Assembly: GCA_907163375.1 (NCBI GenBank) | Contig: CAJQUW010008930.1 | Coordinates: 62,001 to 126,000, forward strand | Reading direction: 5' to 3' | DNA length: 64,000 nt | DNA from: Prostheceraeus crozeri | Taxonomy: Eukaryota; Platyhelminthes; Polycladida; Euryleptidae | Shown: positions 46,192 through 56,688 of the stretch, piece by piece | Numbering within the stretch: the first letter of the stretch is position 1 | Layout: every line of letters begins with the position of its first letter | Translations under genes and position numbers: made by a program | The notes under the pieces: model-generated | What the model saw: the letters and a program-made list of their open reading frames with translations, nothing else | What the model was told of the DNA's origin: nothing | Databases searched by the model: none

Positions 46192-49100
46192 CATGGACGT
46201 CGCTATATTGGTGGCCTGGACATGAAGGTTCTGACATACCGTCTACAACATGGGGGTTACTTTGAAAAATTCTTAATGTGCTGTATTTGATTGGTTTTAT
46301 AGATTAATCTGTTTTCTTTTACAATATCCGTTATAAGATATGCAATAGAGATATTGTTAATTTCATTTTCTTTCGAAAAGGTATGTATAAACTTATGATA
46401 GACAATTTGTTTTTCCTTATATACGAATCTACAGATACAAATGGAAACGGCAAACATTCATCGAAATGATGCAACTTTATTTATATGGCAATACGAGAAG
46501 ATGACAATTTCATGATTTTGGATTGATCAGATCGACTGACTGAGATTTCTTTTACGAAGTTTTTGTATACACAATGAAAGAAAGAAGTGACAATATACTT
46601 TGCAAAGGAATGAAAATGTTCACACTCTGTAATAAACACTTGATCTGACTCTGACGCAAAATTTTCGAAAACCTCTAGAAACACACTTCTTTGGTTATTC
46701 GTCTTCAAAAAAAGCTCATGGAGTAGTTTATTTGACAACAGATGTTTAGATAGTTTCCAAGCCAAAATACATATGTCATAACATAGGCAAGTAGGGTGAA
46801 GTAGGCCTCCTCGATTAACTTCTTGTGTGAAACGCATGTCTGTTTCTAAAACCATGTTTTCAGCAGAGTCATCACGTACTAACAGAAGGCGACACGAGTT
46901 ACATTTAGTTCTATTCAAAACAGACCGAGCTATGAATCCGGCAACAAAATAAATGGAATTCTTTTCATCTTCGGAGGGTGCAATCATTTCATCTGGCTTT
47001 AATAAACTATTGCAGAGCTGAAGAGTTGAAGGGTCGTCAGTGGCATTACTTGCTACCTCAACGTCAACGTCATTTAAATGAGAGAGGTTATTGAATTTCA
47101 TTAAGGAATAGCACTTGATTTTGTTTTCGTTCTCGATAAGTTGGCGGATTGAAATATAATAATTCCCGCCTGAAATTTGGCGAAGCCAACCAAACCTCTC
47201 TTCTAAATTATCAGAAGAAATTTGACCGAGGAGCACATAATTGAAACCACAGTGATTCAACAGGAATTCGCTCAGTTCACAGAGTGATTTCAGCGATAGT
47301 ATCAGAGCGAAGAAAGTTTCTTTCGACAAGGAGTTCGCGGAAGGCACATTTTGCCATTGGATAAAGAATGATCTCATCTCTCTCAAATATTCAAGTTTCC
47401 AATCGGAAGAGGAAGTCAAAGGATCTCTAAAACTATCTCTTTTGGCCCTACCAAAATTTGGTGAGCGAACGTTCAAGATTTTCCACATCTTAACAATCCT
47501 GTTCAAGAATACTGCCGTATCCTTGTATTCATTGTCAGGAGTGGCAAAATACTGAAGAGCAGCATAAGATTTTTCATTGAAAATTGCAGATGCATATCTT
47601 GTAGAGCACCTCTGTATCGATGATGGTGTAAAAATATTGAGTTTCAGGTGTGGTGCAAATTTTATGGGTTTCCCAATTTCTGACATGCAAATCTCAAGCA
47701 GATGCTTGAATTCTGCTGGCCTTGAGTTCGTGAACTTGAAAGTACCTTTCTTTTCCCAATTGTTAAATATATTTTTAATGTTATGAGTCGTGTCAAAACA
47801 AAGAAAAATAGGTTGATTAGGGAAATGTGGGTTTTCGATCGAACAGCGACCAGTAGCAAAGCATTGATCTCCGCTCAAAAGACCCATCAACTTGCGATTG
47901 ACGGTGTGGTTGTCTACACTAACACAAACGACTTGAAATCCTACTGACTGTACCTGATTGATAACTGAGACATACAACTCATGAAGCTTTTCAGCATTCA
48001 AATTATGAACTGGAGTGATGTTAACTACATCGCGGTAAGATCCAGCAACAGAGGAAATCATAGATACCACTGCCGTTCGGGCTAAACTATTCGCATCATT
48101 TGCTAAGCCGAATATCTTGACACCTACCAACTCGGCCGATTGGGAGACGTAAATTTCATCGATTATCAAAATGACGTATCTCTGAAATTGGTTCAGATCT
48201 GATATACGAGCAGATAAGTATTTATTCATCTCACGTTGAGAAATTTTCCTGGTTATTGACTGTAGAAGGCGCACTGACGGAAAAATCATAAGCTCGGAGG
48301 ATCTGAGCAATTGATAGCATTTAGGACTGGTAAAATACAACAGATACGAAATTGTGACGATCTTCGGAGAATACCGCAAAGAATACTTGTTGTTGTGAAA
48401 GAGAGCTAAAAGCTTCAATTGATCACAAAGAAATTCCAAGCGTTTAATCACAGTCTCTTCTAAGAAATTACTACGAGAACAATCCATTAATTTCTCTATG
48501 ACACTTTCTATTTCTTTTGTAAAACATGACTCAATTTGACTTTCAGAAGACTCCGACAAATACTTAACAAACGGAATTAAATTCTCAAACTGTGAATACC
48601 TGACGATCTTTTTATCTGATTCTATCAAATTCTTTAACACAGAATGAGGTATCAAGACATCACCTGAAAAAACTTTAACATTTAGGCTGTTGTCTATTTG
48701 CAATGAAGTCAAAATACTACATTTGTCTTCGTTACTACGATCAAGAATATTGAATTGAAGAATATGATCGGTCTCTACTTTTCCCCACTCACTTGTAAAA
48801 GCACAGATATTTGAATCCAGTTTTGCTCGGGACTTGAGATCTTCAAAATTATGTAATTTATCACTGTTGATAAATTCGTCGTACATGTTCTCCAAGCCCT
48901 CAGCTTCATTTCGTAGTCGAGCAGTTGATGTGGCGTTCCCGGATCGTCTTGTCGGCACTGCAGTAGGAAAATGTCCGCGTTTCGAAGGAAATATGGAGGG
49001 TATAGCATCCGGTTTCAGATAACGTTTTTGCAGACCGGTGGAATCACGTTTTCTGTGTACATTGCTATCCTGAGAGGTATTCACAAAGTCGTCGGCGATG

Positions 49101-49665
49101 AAATGTTTAGAACAAACTCCAGTATTTTTCGAAGGTTTGAAATCTTTTCGTTCTATTCGACGAAGCCATTCGTTGAGAAGAGAATCATCGTTCGACGGAA
49201 AGACATGAATAGTGACATTTGGGTCCTTTGATTCAGACTTGTATCCTGTTCGACAGCCGAATACAGAGCATGTTCGACCCATCACTGTGCACAAATTAAT
49301 GTTTTAATCGTTTGCAGCGAATAGCGATTCACTCACGGCACTTGTTCTGAGGAATCGTCATGAACTATAGCGCGAGGTTGATGGAAGCAGGAGGAATGTA
49401 GCTAATCGCTGTGCAGTCTTATGTGTGCGCTGACTCGAGTCGATCGATAAACCTTACCGTCTATTTGATATATTTGCTGACTCACACCACATCCTCTGCT
49501 ATTGTGTTTGCCTGTATGAAAGATTGTGTGATGAGGCTGCCAGACAAGATTGTCTCAGCCACAACGGCCAAATCTAAACGCTGCAAGCTAGCCCCCATCT
49601 TGTAGACACGCTCATTCGGAAATCGCAACCTTCATGTCCAGGCCACCAATATAGCGACGTCCATG
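46192..49665 (-). mobile_element. Complete P-superfamily (THAP-type) DNA transposon
   Basis: Terminal inverted repeats of 39 bases are identical by eye: they start CATGGACGTCGCTATATTGG at 46192-46230 and are mirrored at 49627-49665. CCTGATT is directly repeated at 46185-46191 and 49666-49672 (7 bp, with an ambiguous eighth base C). A second inverted pair, GTCTACAA-ATGGGGG (one variable base), lies inside at 46241-46256 and 49592-49607, 49 and 58 bases from the tips. Drosophila P has comparable internal inverted repeats. The 3474-bp element has one uninterrupted transposase gene. Confidence 0.95.
46481..49282 (-). CDS. P-element-type transposase with THAP domain, intact
   Basis: ATG at 49282 starts MGRTCSVFGC and runs 933 codons without a break. 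I chose this start because THAP fingers begin within a few residues of the N-terminus; an in-frame TTG lies four codons upstream. Residues 1-100 form a THAP C2CH finger: Cys5, Cys10, Cys57 and His60, closed by DAIPSIF, the AVPTIF-type box. The RNase H-like core shows LIIDEIYVS (Asp375), VCVSVDNHT (Asp457), FDTTHNIKNIF (about 497-507, the P-type D..H..K motif) and SSDNLEERFGWLR (Glu near 694). C-terminal VAGFIARSVL, CNSCR and VNRGGLLHP are shared with THAP9. The protein should bind the element ends and cut and join DNA. AATAAA overlaps the stop codon (46476-46481), a compact 3' end. Confidence 0.93.
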   Translation of the reverse strand: MGRTCSVFGCRTGYKSESKDPNVTIHVFPSNDDSLLNEWLRRIERKDFKPSKNTGVCSKHFIADDFVNTSQDSNVHRKRDSTGLQKRYLKPDAIPSIFPSKRGHFPTAVPTRRSGNATSTARLRNEAEGLENMYDEFINSDKLHNFEDLKSRAKLDSNICAFTSEWGKVETDHILQFNILDRSNEDKCSILTSLQIDNSLNVKVFSGDVLIPHSVLKNLIESDKKIVRYSQFENLIPFVKYLSESSESQIESCFTKEIESVIEKLMDCSRSNFLEETVIKRLEFLCDQLKLLALFHNNKYSLRYSPKIVTISYLLYFTSPKCYQLLRSSELMIFPSVRLLQSITRKISQREMNKYLSARISDLNQFQRYVILIIDEIYVSQSAELVGVKIFGLANDANSLARTAVVSMISSVAGSYRDVVNITPVHNLNAEKLHELYVSVINQVQSVGFQVVCVSVDNHTVNRKLMGLLSGDQCFATGRCSIENPHFPNQPIFLCFDTTHNIKNIFNNWEKKGTFKFTNSRPAEFKHLLEICMSEIGKPIKFAPHLKLNIFTPSSIQRCSTRYASAIFNEKSYAALQYFATPDNEYKDTAVFLNRIVKMWKILNVRSPNFGRAKRDSFRDPLTSSSDWKLEYLREMRSFFIQWQNVPSANSLSKETFFALILSLKSLCELSEFLLNHCGFNYVLLGQISSDNLEERFGWLRQISGGNYYISIRQLIENENKIKCYSLMKFNNLSHLNDVDVEVASNATDDPSTLQLCNSLLKPDEMIAPSEDEKNSIYFVAGFIARSVLNRTKCNSCRLLLVRDDSAENMVLETDMRFTQEVNRGGLLHPTCLCYDICILAWKLSKHLLSNKLLHELFLKTNNQRSVFLEVFENFASESDQVFITECEHFHSFAKYIVTSFFHCVYKNFVKEISVSRSDQSKIMKLSSSRIAI

Positions 49666-50016
49666 CCTGATTCTAGAATTCTCGGTGACAGCTTCTCCAT
49701 GATCTAGTGCTACGTGTCGGACAAGCCCTTCAGTCGATATTAAAGAGGCATGAAAATTATCCACTGCGTATCTGAATGAAGTAGACCTAATTTTAACATA
49801 ATTGCGGACAAATACGAGTGCATCAAACAAAAATTTCTTAATGAGCGAACAATTTATTATACAAGTAATAGGAACTTGAGTCACTCAGTTAAGTGACATG
49901 CGAAATTGGTGCAGTCAATTGATTGACATTGGATGACAACTGATCAATCAATTAATTTACATTGGAAACTGATCAATCAATTGATTGAAATTCAATTCTA
50001 TTTTTCATAATCCCTG

Positions 50017-51697
50017 ATCATTAATGAAACTCATACATTTAAGAAGGTTTCGTTAAAGATGTCATTATTTTGCCGTTCAGAAGGAAAATCATCCATGGCG
50101 TATTTTCAGGTGTAGTTCAAACCATCTCCAATAATGTGTGTAGTGGCAGATGACACTGGGAGATGCATGGCTTGAGAGTGATTTCCTTCTGACATATGCT
50201 TTAAACTATTTTCTGAAGCTCCAATTACTTTAATCAGTAGCGAGTTATTCAAACTGTTCATTTTAGAGAGAAATATTTTAATTTGCATTTTTCTTTTTCT
50301 TCAGTGAATTGTAATCGTGAAAGCCATGAAGCGTCACTTGGCGTGTGACAAGGACCAAAGAAGAAGTCGAAACTAGTGAACTACAAAACATCTGAAGAAA
50401 CCCGTGGTTTTCCCTCTAAACCACACAAAATTATATTTCAGCTTCTCTAATAGACATTGCCGGTAACTAACAAATTTTCCCGTAAAAATGAGAACTATTA
50501 CTTTTCTGTCAAATTACTATATTGCATGCTATATCCCTATAAATTTTGTATTATTTCAGTAAAATCGACGATCTGCCATGGCAACGCATTTTGTCAGATA
50601 GTTGCCACTGGTTCACCATGAAGTTGAACTACAAATGATATCGCAGTAATATGATAGGGTGTCATTTTCAATGTCGAAAATCAGCATTGAAAGACAGGAA
50701 ACGAAAACCATGCAAATTTCAGCAACCATGTCACATTTTTCGTTTTCGTAATTTTACCCTGCAGCACCGCAATCAACACTCGAAGTCATGGAGTAAAAAA
50801 TCCCAGAAAATTCGAATTATAACAAGAAAAGTGCATGAAATAAAGAAATGCATACACACATTTTGAAAAATAAGCAATTTCGGATTCCAAAACTTCTCCT
50901 GAACTCAGTACACCATGAGGCCAACATACACTGGCAGCTATCCACCAGGTTAGGGTTATGGAGAGATGGTGATCGGTTATGTTGTTCGTTTACGTTTAGA
51001 TTACTCCTATGGACAACTTTCATGAGTTATTCCGGCAACATTTATGCATGGCGCAACAGTAATTGTCAAAACAATTGTTAGTCGAGCATCTATATAATAG
51101 ACAGTTGTACATGCTTCTGCGTGAAATTTCGGATCGATAACATGCAATCTTAACTGCTGAAAATCATACATGTGACATGCGAATTTTTTACAGAGATAAG
51201 GATTATTGCTTTGCATTTTTAAGCTGAGGTTCGCAAACCAGCACTTTCACATATGGAACGATTATGCTTGATCATTCCTTCTCGCATTTCAAATCAAATG
51301 GTTTTGCAAACAAGTAAATCAATGATCGTTAAATGATAGCTGACGGATTCTACACGTGACGTACATGATTTTTGGAGAAACATACTTCAAATTTTGAACC
51401 ATTTAAACTACGAATTTCTTCACACAAATGTGTGTGCATTATGACGCAATTTTACTTGTAACTTCTGCTGTAGAAGAAATTTTATATGTTTATTTCTTAT
51501 CTGTGGACATTGATTTAGACCTCTGTTCGCACGTGACGGCAAAAAGGACACAGTGTTTCACATACCTCACTTCATTTTTAATTTGTCCTTCGGAAAAACA
51601 CTTTTGTCACTCAATCGATTTACAGGTACCTGCATCAAGACTACGAAAACAAGTTTCTATTGGTTCCCTTTGATTATGACAACTCAATTGTACCTGT
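50017..51697. other. Unassigned intergenic sequence
   Basis: Short frames only, none recognised. Confidence 0.4.
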
Positions 51698-51705
51698 ATC
51701 TTGAA

Positions 51706-53923
51706 CAGTCTTCCCAATCAGCAGTGGCGCAATTTTTCGCACCTGGTGAAAATTTTCGCGCCTAACTGAAATGACTTAGGAGACTAGCAATCGTGGGGTC
51801 AACTCCACACCTACTACTTCAGCATGATCACACCGTGCACTACTATTCCTGGGAAGCATGCTTCATACCCTGCTAGCAAAAAAATTGTAAAAAAACAACA
51901 GCTAAGTTAATCAGTAATACATATTCAAAACTGATATTCAGACATCATAATGAGAGGTTTGATTTTACTTGTGCGATTCAGATGCCTATTTTCAGCAATC
52001 TCCACGGACCGCGTGGATGGCCCTGCGGGTCTTCTCAGGCGGGTTGTACCTAATGCAGCAGCAGAAACAACAGAACCTCATACACCCATGGAAAATACGA
52101 GTGGAAAACAACTATTAGTGAGCAGCAAGCTTAAATTCATGAAACACAACGCTGTCTAATAAAGCATTGAAGTATCTTAATATACATCAGTCCTTCTTCG
52201 GAATCTTGGACAAGCCGATCATTGTCATTTCACAGACTTTCCGTTTTAGAACGTTTTGAGTTACTCGAACCGATTCCTTTTCCTTTTTATTTTGTAGCTG
52301 CCCCTGTACCTTCCGCAAAGCTTCAATCTCTTCGTAACGGCTGGCAGTTGCTCTCTGTGCGCTGAGAAACAACTGGTGAGCTGCCTCCTTCTCTTTCAAT
52401 TTCGCTTCGATTTCTTTCTCCTTCTGCAACAGCTCCTCCTCGAGACTCAAAATCCGCTTGCTGCACTTCTTTTCTATCTGGACTTCGGCAATAAGGGATG
52501 CCTCCAATTCCTTCACACGCTTCCTTTCTTCTTCTGCTGCTTCATCTTTTAATCTTTGGCGATAGGAAATGTGGCCACTATTCCACATGCTAATGAAGGA
52601 TGCAGTCACAAGAAGTCAGGCTGGAGTCCACTTCCTTGATTCCATGCAGGAACGTCCATCTACTTCCATACACAATCAATGCCTTGATAGTGGATGGCTT
52701 GAGTAGTGAGCGCTTCTTTGTCACCGTGTCGTTCAGTGAACTAAACACACGCTCGACCTCGGCATTACCGTGAGGCAGGACAAGGAGCGCACGGACGAGT
52801 CGAGTCAGGAGAGACCTGTTGTTGTCGCCTGAAACTTTCTTCCACAAGTCAAGTACGTCGCCGTCATCAATAGAAGTGATTTTAAATTCAGTCTGGCGCA
52901 GGCGAGCCTCGACTTCCAAGCTGCCGATCTCTGTGTCGGCAAACACATTGGGTAGACAAAGCGCCAAATTTCCGACCCATTTCACGAAGTTGGGATGCTT
53001 TTGGTGCTTCGGATCAAGCATCTGACAAGCAACCAAAAAGCTATTGCCAAACGGCAGATAGTCCTTCAGCTTCTGTGTTCCTGCTTTGAAAAAGGACTTC
53101 ATTGATGAGAGACACGCCTTCTGATCACTTACTGAAAGATCCGCAAACAAACGCTTTGCAGGCTCTCCGACTGACATTTCATAAGGTGTGGAAGCCATAC
53201 AGAAGCGTCTGCTAAATCAGGCTTTCAAATTTTGTCAGTGAGCTTGCTTGGTCTGATGAAGCGGAGGAGCCAGCGCTTCATCAGTGCAACCATACGACTG
53301 TGAAGAATGTGAATTAGGGTGCCTTCGCGTTGGAACAGTGATTCGAATTCTTCCAATGGCTCCAAAACCTCTGCGAGAAAGAGAAGAAAAAAACTTCACC
53401 TTTGGATCTTTCAGTGTTTCCTGGATAGATGTGAAGCTAGAACTTGTGCCTCTTTTGGTCTGCTTTGAGAAGAACTCAACCAGCGGTTCATATAAATGTA
53501 GCACATGCTCCACGACGGAAACAATTTGCAACCACCGAGTATCAACTGGGCGTATGAAGACAACTTTCTTTATTTCCGTGAAACTGTCGATAAGGTGGTC
53601 AAAGTGGCTTCGTTCAACTTGTGAGAACTTGAACAGGAAATAGGATATCTATACGAGCGCAGAGCATGGGAAATCAGAAAATAGTGATAAGTCAATTATC
53701 ACATTCAGTCATATTCATGCAAAGTAGCAACTTCGAAAGTAATAAACATGCATTTTTCAATAAATTGTGTGCCTAGGACAAGTACAGCAAACTTGCATGT
53801 TAATAAATCTGAGTTTTTCCTGAAATCTGATAATCTGCTTGTCCCAAAATTCGCGCATTTCATTCAAATATTTTCGCGCCGTGCCTACAGAATTCGCGCA
53901 TTCGCGCCTGACTGGGAGGACTG
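51706..53923 (-). mobile_element. hAT DNA transposon, decayed
   Basis: The ends are inverted: CAGTCTTCCCAATCAG at 51706 and the complement of CAGTCCTCCCAGTCAG ending 53923. Flanks ATCTTGAA (51698-51705) and ATGTTGAA (53924-53931) match in 7 of 8 bases, consistent with an aged 8-bp hAT target duplication. GCGCGAA/TTCGCGCC motifs recur near both ends (51725-51765 and 53845-53915). It contains a broken minus-strand hAT transposase. Confidence 0.9.
52187..53640 (-). pseudogene. hAT-type transposase with coiled-coil C-terminus, broken
   Basis: Three frames join in order. 53640-53235 gives RWLQIVSVVEHVLHLYEPLVE-type hAT core sequence. 53198-52590 gives LDPKHQKHPNFVKW, then LLTRLVRALLVLPHGNAEVE and RVFSSLNDTVTKKRS, the hAT dimerisation signature. 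52609-52187 gives MWNSGHISYRQRLKDEAAEE followed by about 90 residues of Lys/Glu-rich heptad-like coiled coil. The frame changes near 53200-53400 and 52600. A long coiled coil after the dimerisation domain is uncommon. The N-terminal zinc finger is not visible. Confidence 0.82.
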
Positions 53924-53931
53924 ATGTTGAA

Positions 53932-54586
53932 ATATGTTGCATGTGACGTACGTGATGCACTCGTGATGCACGTGAAGACCTGCTATTTTTATAATGTTGC
54001 TCTTTACTAGTACTCGCTATCGCACGTGAATTTTTCTCTTAACGATAAATAACTTATGTTGTTTAGTGAAACAGCAAAATAAAAAGAACTACAGTATTTA
54101 TTAAAAAAAACATTTTGCGCTTGTATTATAAGATTTCGTCCCGTGTAGAATAAGCCTATTAATTTCGAAAGGATGAATCGACGAAACTGAACAGAAATGC
54201 TGTACAAATAATACAAAATAAAGCTTAGTAAGAAACATCACGTTGAAATCAAACATCTGTCTAAGAAATTGCACTGTGCTGGTGGTGTAGTGAAAATATA
54301 AATTATTCATCCAATGATTAATCAGATACAATTCGCTGAATGTCACCTTTCGATATCCATGTGACAAGTCTTTTGTAAGAAGCGTAGGCCCAGTGCATTC
54401 AGCCATCTTATTGGACAGTTCAAAGTTTGTTTCAGGAATCACTGTGTGCACCGGAGTAGTCTTTGAAATGACCTGTTTCCTTCTTTTTGGAGATTTGAGT
54501 AATACGTTTTCCATTTATCTCCATGCTCTGCATGCTGCCTTCATTGCTGAAGTTTTGTTCCTGAAAGCAGATGTTTGAGTGAACGG
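53932..54586. other. Unassigned sequence
   Basis: A minus-strand frame at 54101-54514 has no recognisable domain. Nothing else seen. Confidence 0.35.
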
Positions 54587-55515
54587 TTAAGATGCAGAAT
54601 TACTTCTTTCGTTCTTCTTACAATCCCTGTTTCGCTGACTTCTCGCCACACTCGATATTTTAGCTTTCCTTTTACCTTTTAGCTTCTCTTTGTAAATCAT
54701 GTCTTTAAGAGCACCCAACAAGAAGAAATCCATCGGGGATAAATCGGGTGAACGTGCTGGCCAATCGATCGGTCTACACCGGCCAGTCCATCTGGCATTG
54801 AAACTCGTGTAAGGCCATTCATGAATACGATGCGCGTGGTGGGGCAGAGCTTCATCTTGCTGGAAGTGAGTATCTCTTTGTTGTTGCATTAATAAAAGAA
54901 GTAGGTTTGAAGCATGCTGGGGCACCGTTCTGCAGTGACCGGTGCACCGAAGAAGAATGTCCCGTTCTGACAAACTTGCTTGACATTGCACCCAAGACGG
55001 TCACTCCACGAATGGAAGCCCTCAAGCTTCTTTTGCGTAAAAATTATGTACACTATGACGACTGATTTCAAGCTCACTTGATAGCGCCGAACAGATTTCT
55101 GAGAACTTCTGTCGATACGACTGGCTACCAACTGCCCACCCTTTTCATCTAATGTTAAATACTCTATACATTCTCTAGAGTTAAATACTCTATACACAAA
55201 TGTAGAAATCATACGAATTCCTGTCAGTTGCTAAAGTGAAACTCCCCACAATCCACAGTCGACGAGAAACTCTGTGCCGAGGTTTGTCGCATTGTTGCTT
55301 CGCACTTTCCCTATCACATTAAGCACAACGGAGAGCGAGTTGAACAATTTCGCTGGTATTTATTGTTGTACCATTCTCCTATCGTAGTTATCATTGCATA
55401 GCTTCTTTCGCAGTTATTATATTTTTCTATTCTACTGTATTAATTACAGTTAGCTGAAAAAGTCACAATAGATGCTGACGAATAAAATCGGGCGAAACTT
55501 TTTGGACACCCTGTA
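54587..55515 (-). mobile_element. mariner-type transposon, one end and broken transposase
   Basis: Minus-strand frames give TFFFGAPVTAER near 54920-54960, FQQDEALPHHA near 54840-54870 and RPIDWPARSPDLSPMDFFLL near 54705-54765, the second and third catalytic regions of a mariner-like DDD/E transposase. Frames shift at least twice. The right end at 55515 reads, on the minus strand, TACAGGGTGTCCAAAAAGTT, a typical mariner-type terminal sequence, flanked by T-rich DNA. No matching left end was found, so the 3' part is probably lost. Confidence 0.8.
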
Positions 55516-55569
55516 TTTAACGGAATGTACATGCACCAAAATTCAAAACAATGGTTTATATTCTTTCAT

Positions 55570-56688
55570 TTACTTGTCGAAGAAAAAATTTTTGAATGGA
55601 TCAGGAACGTGAGAATGACGTTTAGGAACATGCCGAAGTGCTTCATTAAAGTCATTTGTTCCCTTTAAGGTGATCAAGATCTTCAGCATAGCGTCAAGAG
55701 TCAATGCTTTTTGTCCTTGCCTCCAATTCAAGTATTTTTCTAATGGCAAACGGCAATGAGGGATCTTTAATTGGCGTGCTTTGTTAAAAGTGTATGGGGA
55801 AACGAATACTGTATCTACTAGTCCTCCGATGATGTATGTCTTGGAATGGTCATACCCTCTCATCACATTTGGGGACTCTGGAGTAAGATAAACAAAGTTC
55901 CTTCTCATCTGAACATCAGCGGATGACAATAAGCATTGATTAGTCCTTTCGTAGGGGAGATCATCAAACTGATCATACATCGTGCGTTCTTTCGTCTTTC
56001 TAAATCCCAACATTTGAGTAAAATAATGATACTGATTCGAATTTTCATCAAAATTAGAAAATGTTATTTGAAAGGGATCTCTGTGACATCGATTGAATCC
56101 CAATCCACTGATAATTTGCATGCACAATGACTTCATGTCTTGCATTCGCATTGTATATTCAAATGACATGTCTAAGATAATGTTCTGTCCAAATCCTGAA
56201 TACATTCGACTATGATAAAATTTATTTTCTGCTTTTTCCGAGATTCTTCTGAGAACAGAAGAGCGAGGAGGTCCGCTTTCGTGACTTTTCTCGATAATTA
56301 CTTTTCCTTTCTCTTCTTTCTGCCGTTTCTTCATTGCCTCTTTCCGATGATGAAATCTGTATTCTGATGCGCGCTTTCTGCCGGATCTCACCCGCAGCAG
56401 TGACAGCAATAACTTATCATCCAGAGTTTCTGGCACTCCGAAAGTCCCTCTAGCAAGCAGACGTATGTGCTCCTCTTTGATTTTCTGTAGCCGCTCCTCA
56501 TCTTCCAAAGTTAAATTGGCGAGGATTTCAGACGGAGAACGACTCAAGTCCAGAAGGTACGGAGATATATCATTTGTTACTGCTCTTCGGCGTTTGTCTT
56601 CTTTCAAACGTTCAAGGTCAGCGAAAGTCTTATCAAGGGATGAAGAAAATCTCCTTACTAGAAGATATTTGATGGTTCTTTGCAACAT
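55570..56688 (-). CDS. TRMT10C: TRMT10C / MRPP1, mitochondrial tRNA methyltransferase and RNase P subunit
   Basis: ATG at 56688 begins MLQRTIKYLLVRRFSSS, an Arg/Ser-rich amphipathic mitochondrial presequence. The 372-residue product (human about 403) continues with a charged helical region (25-150) and a C-terminal SPOUT domain. TYIIGGLVDT carries the catalytic-site Asp of the TRM10 family. CRLPLEKYLNWRQGQKALTL and ALRHVPKRH are strongly family-specific. TRMT10C with SDR5C1 methylates position 9 of mitochondrial tRNAs and, with PRORP, forms protein-only RNase P. On the minus strand TTTCATTTCAG ends at 56702, so a non-coding 5' exon is likely spliced on at 56701. The coding region is one exon. 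A mariner end lies 55 bases beyond the stop. Confidence 0.93.
   Translation of the reverse strand: MLQRTIKYLLVRRFSSSLDKTFADLERLKEDKRRRAVTNDISPYLLDLSRSPSEILANLTLEDEERLQKIKEEHIRLLARGTFGVPETLDDKLLLSLLRVRSGRKRASEYRFHHRKEAMKKRQKEEKGKVIIEKSHESGPPRSSVLRRISEKAENKFYHSRMYSGFGQNIILDMSFEYTMRMQDMKSLCMQIISGLGFNRCHRDPFQITFSNFDENSNQYHYFTQMLGFRKTKERTMYDQFDDLPYERTNQCLLSSADVQMRRNFVYLTPESPNVMRGYDHSKTYIIGGLVDTVFVSPYTFNKARQLKIPHCRLPLEKYLNWRQGQKALTLDAMLKILITLKGTNDFNEALRHVPKRHSHVPDPFKNFFFDK

Larger units (their letters stand above)
45835..50016. mobile_element. hAT-like non-autonomous element, split by a P element
   Basis: CAGGGATTCTCAGAAAAT at 45835 is mirrored by the complement of CAGGGATTATGAAAAAT ending 50016. 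Inside both ends AATCAATTGATTGA, CAATCAACTAATTGA and CAATCAATTAATTGA units recur (45880-46010 and 49905-50000). Removing the nested P element (46192-49665) and one target copy leaves about 700 bases, a normal size for a hAT-type MITE. An 8-bp target duplication was not clear, so superfamily is inferred from the CAGGG start. Confidence 0.6.

Noticed and set aside
49283-49294. Earlier in-frame TTG start for the P transposase.
   Set aside because: The ATG at 49282 puts the first THAP cysteine at residue 5, as usual for the domain.
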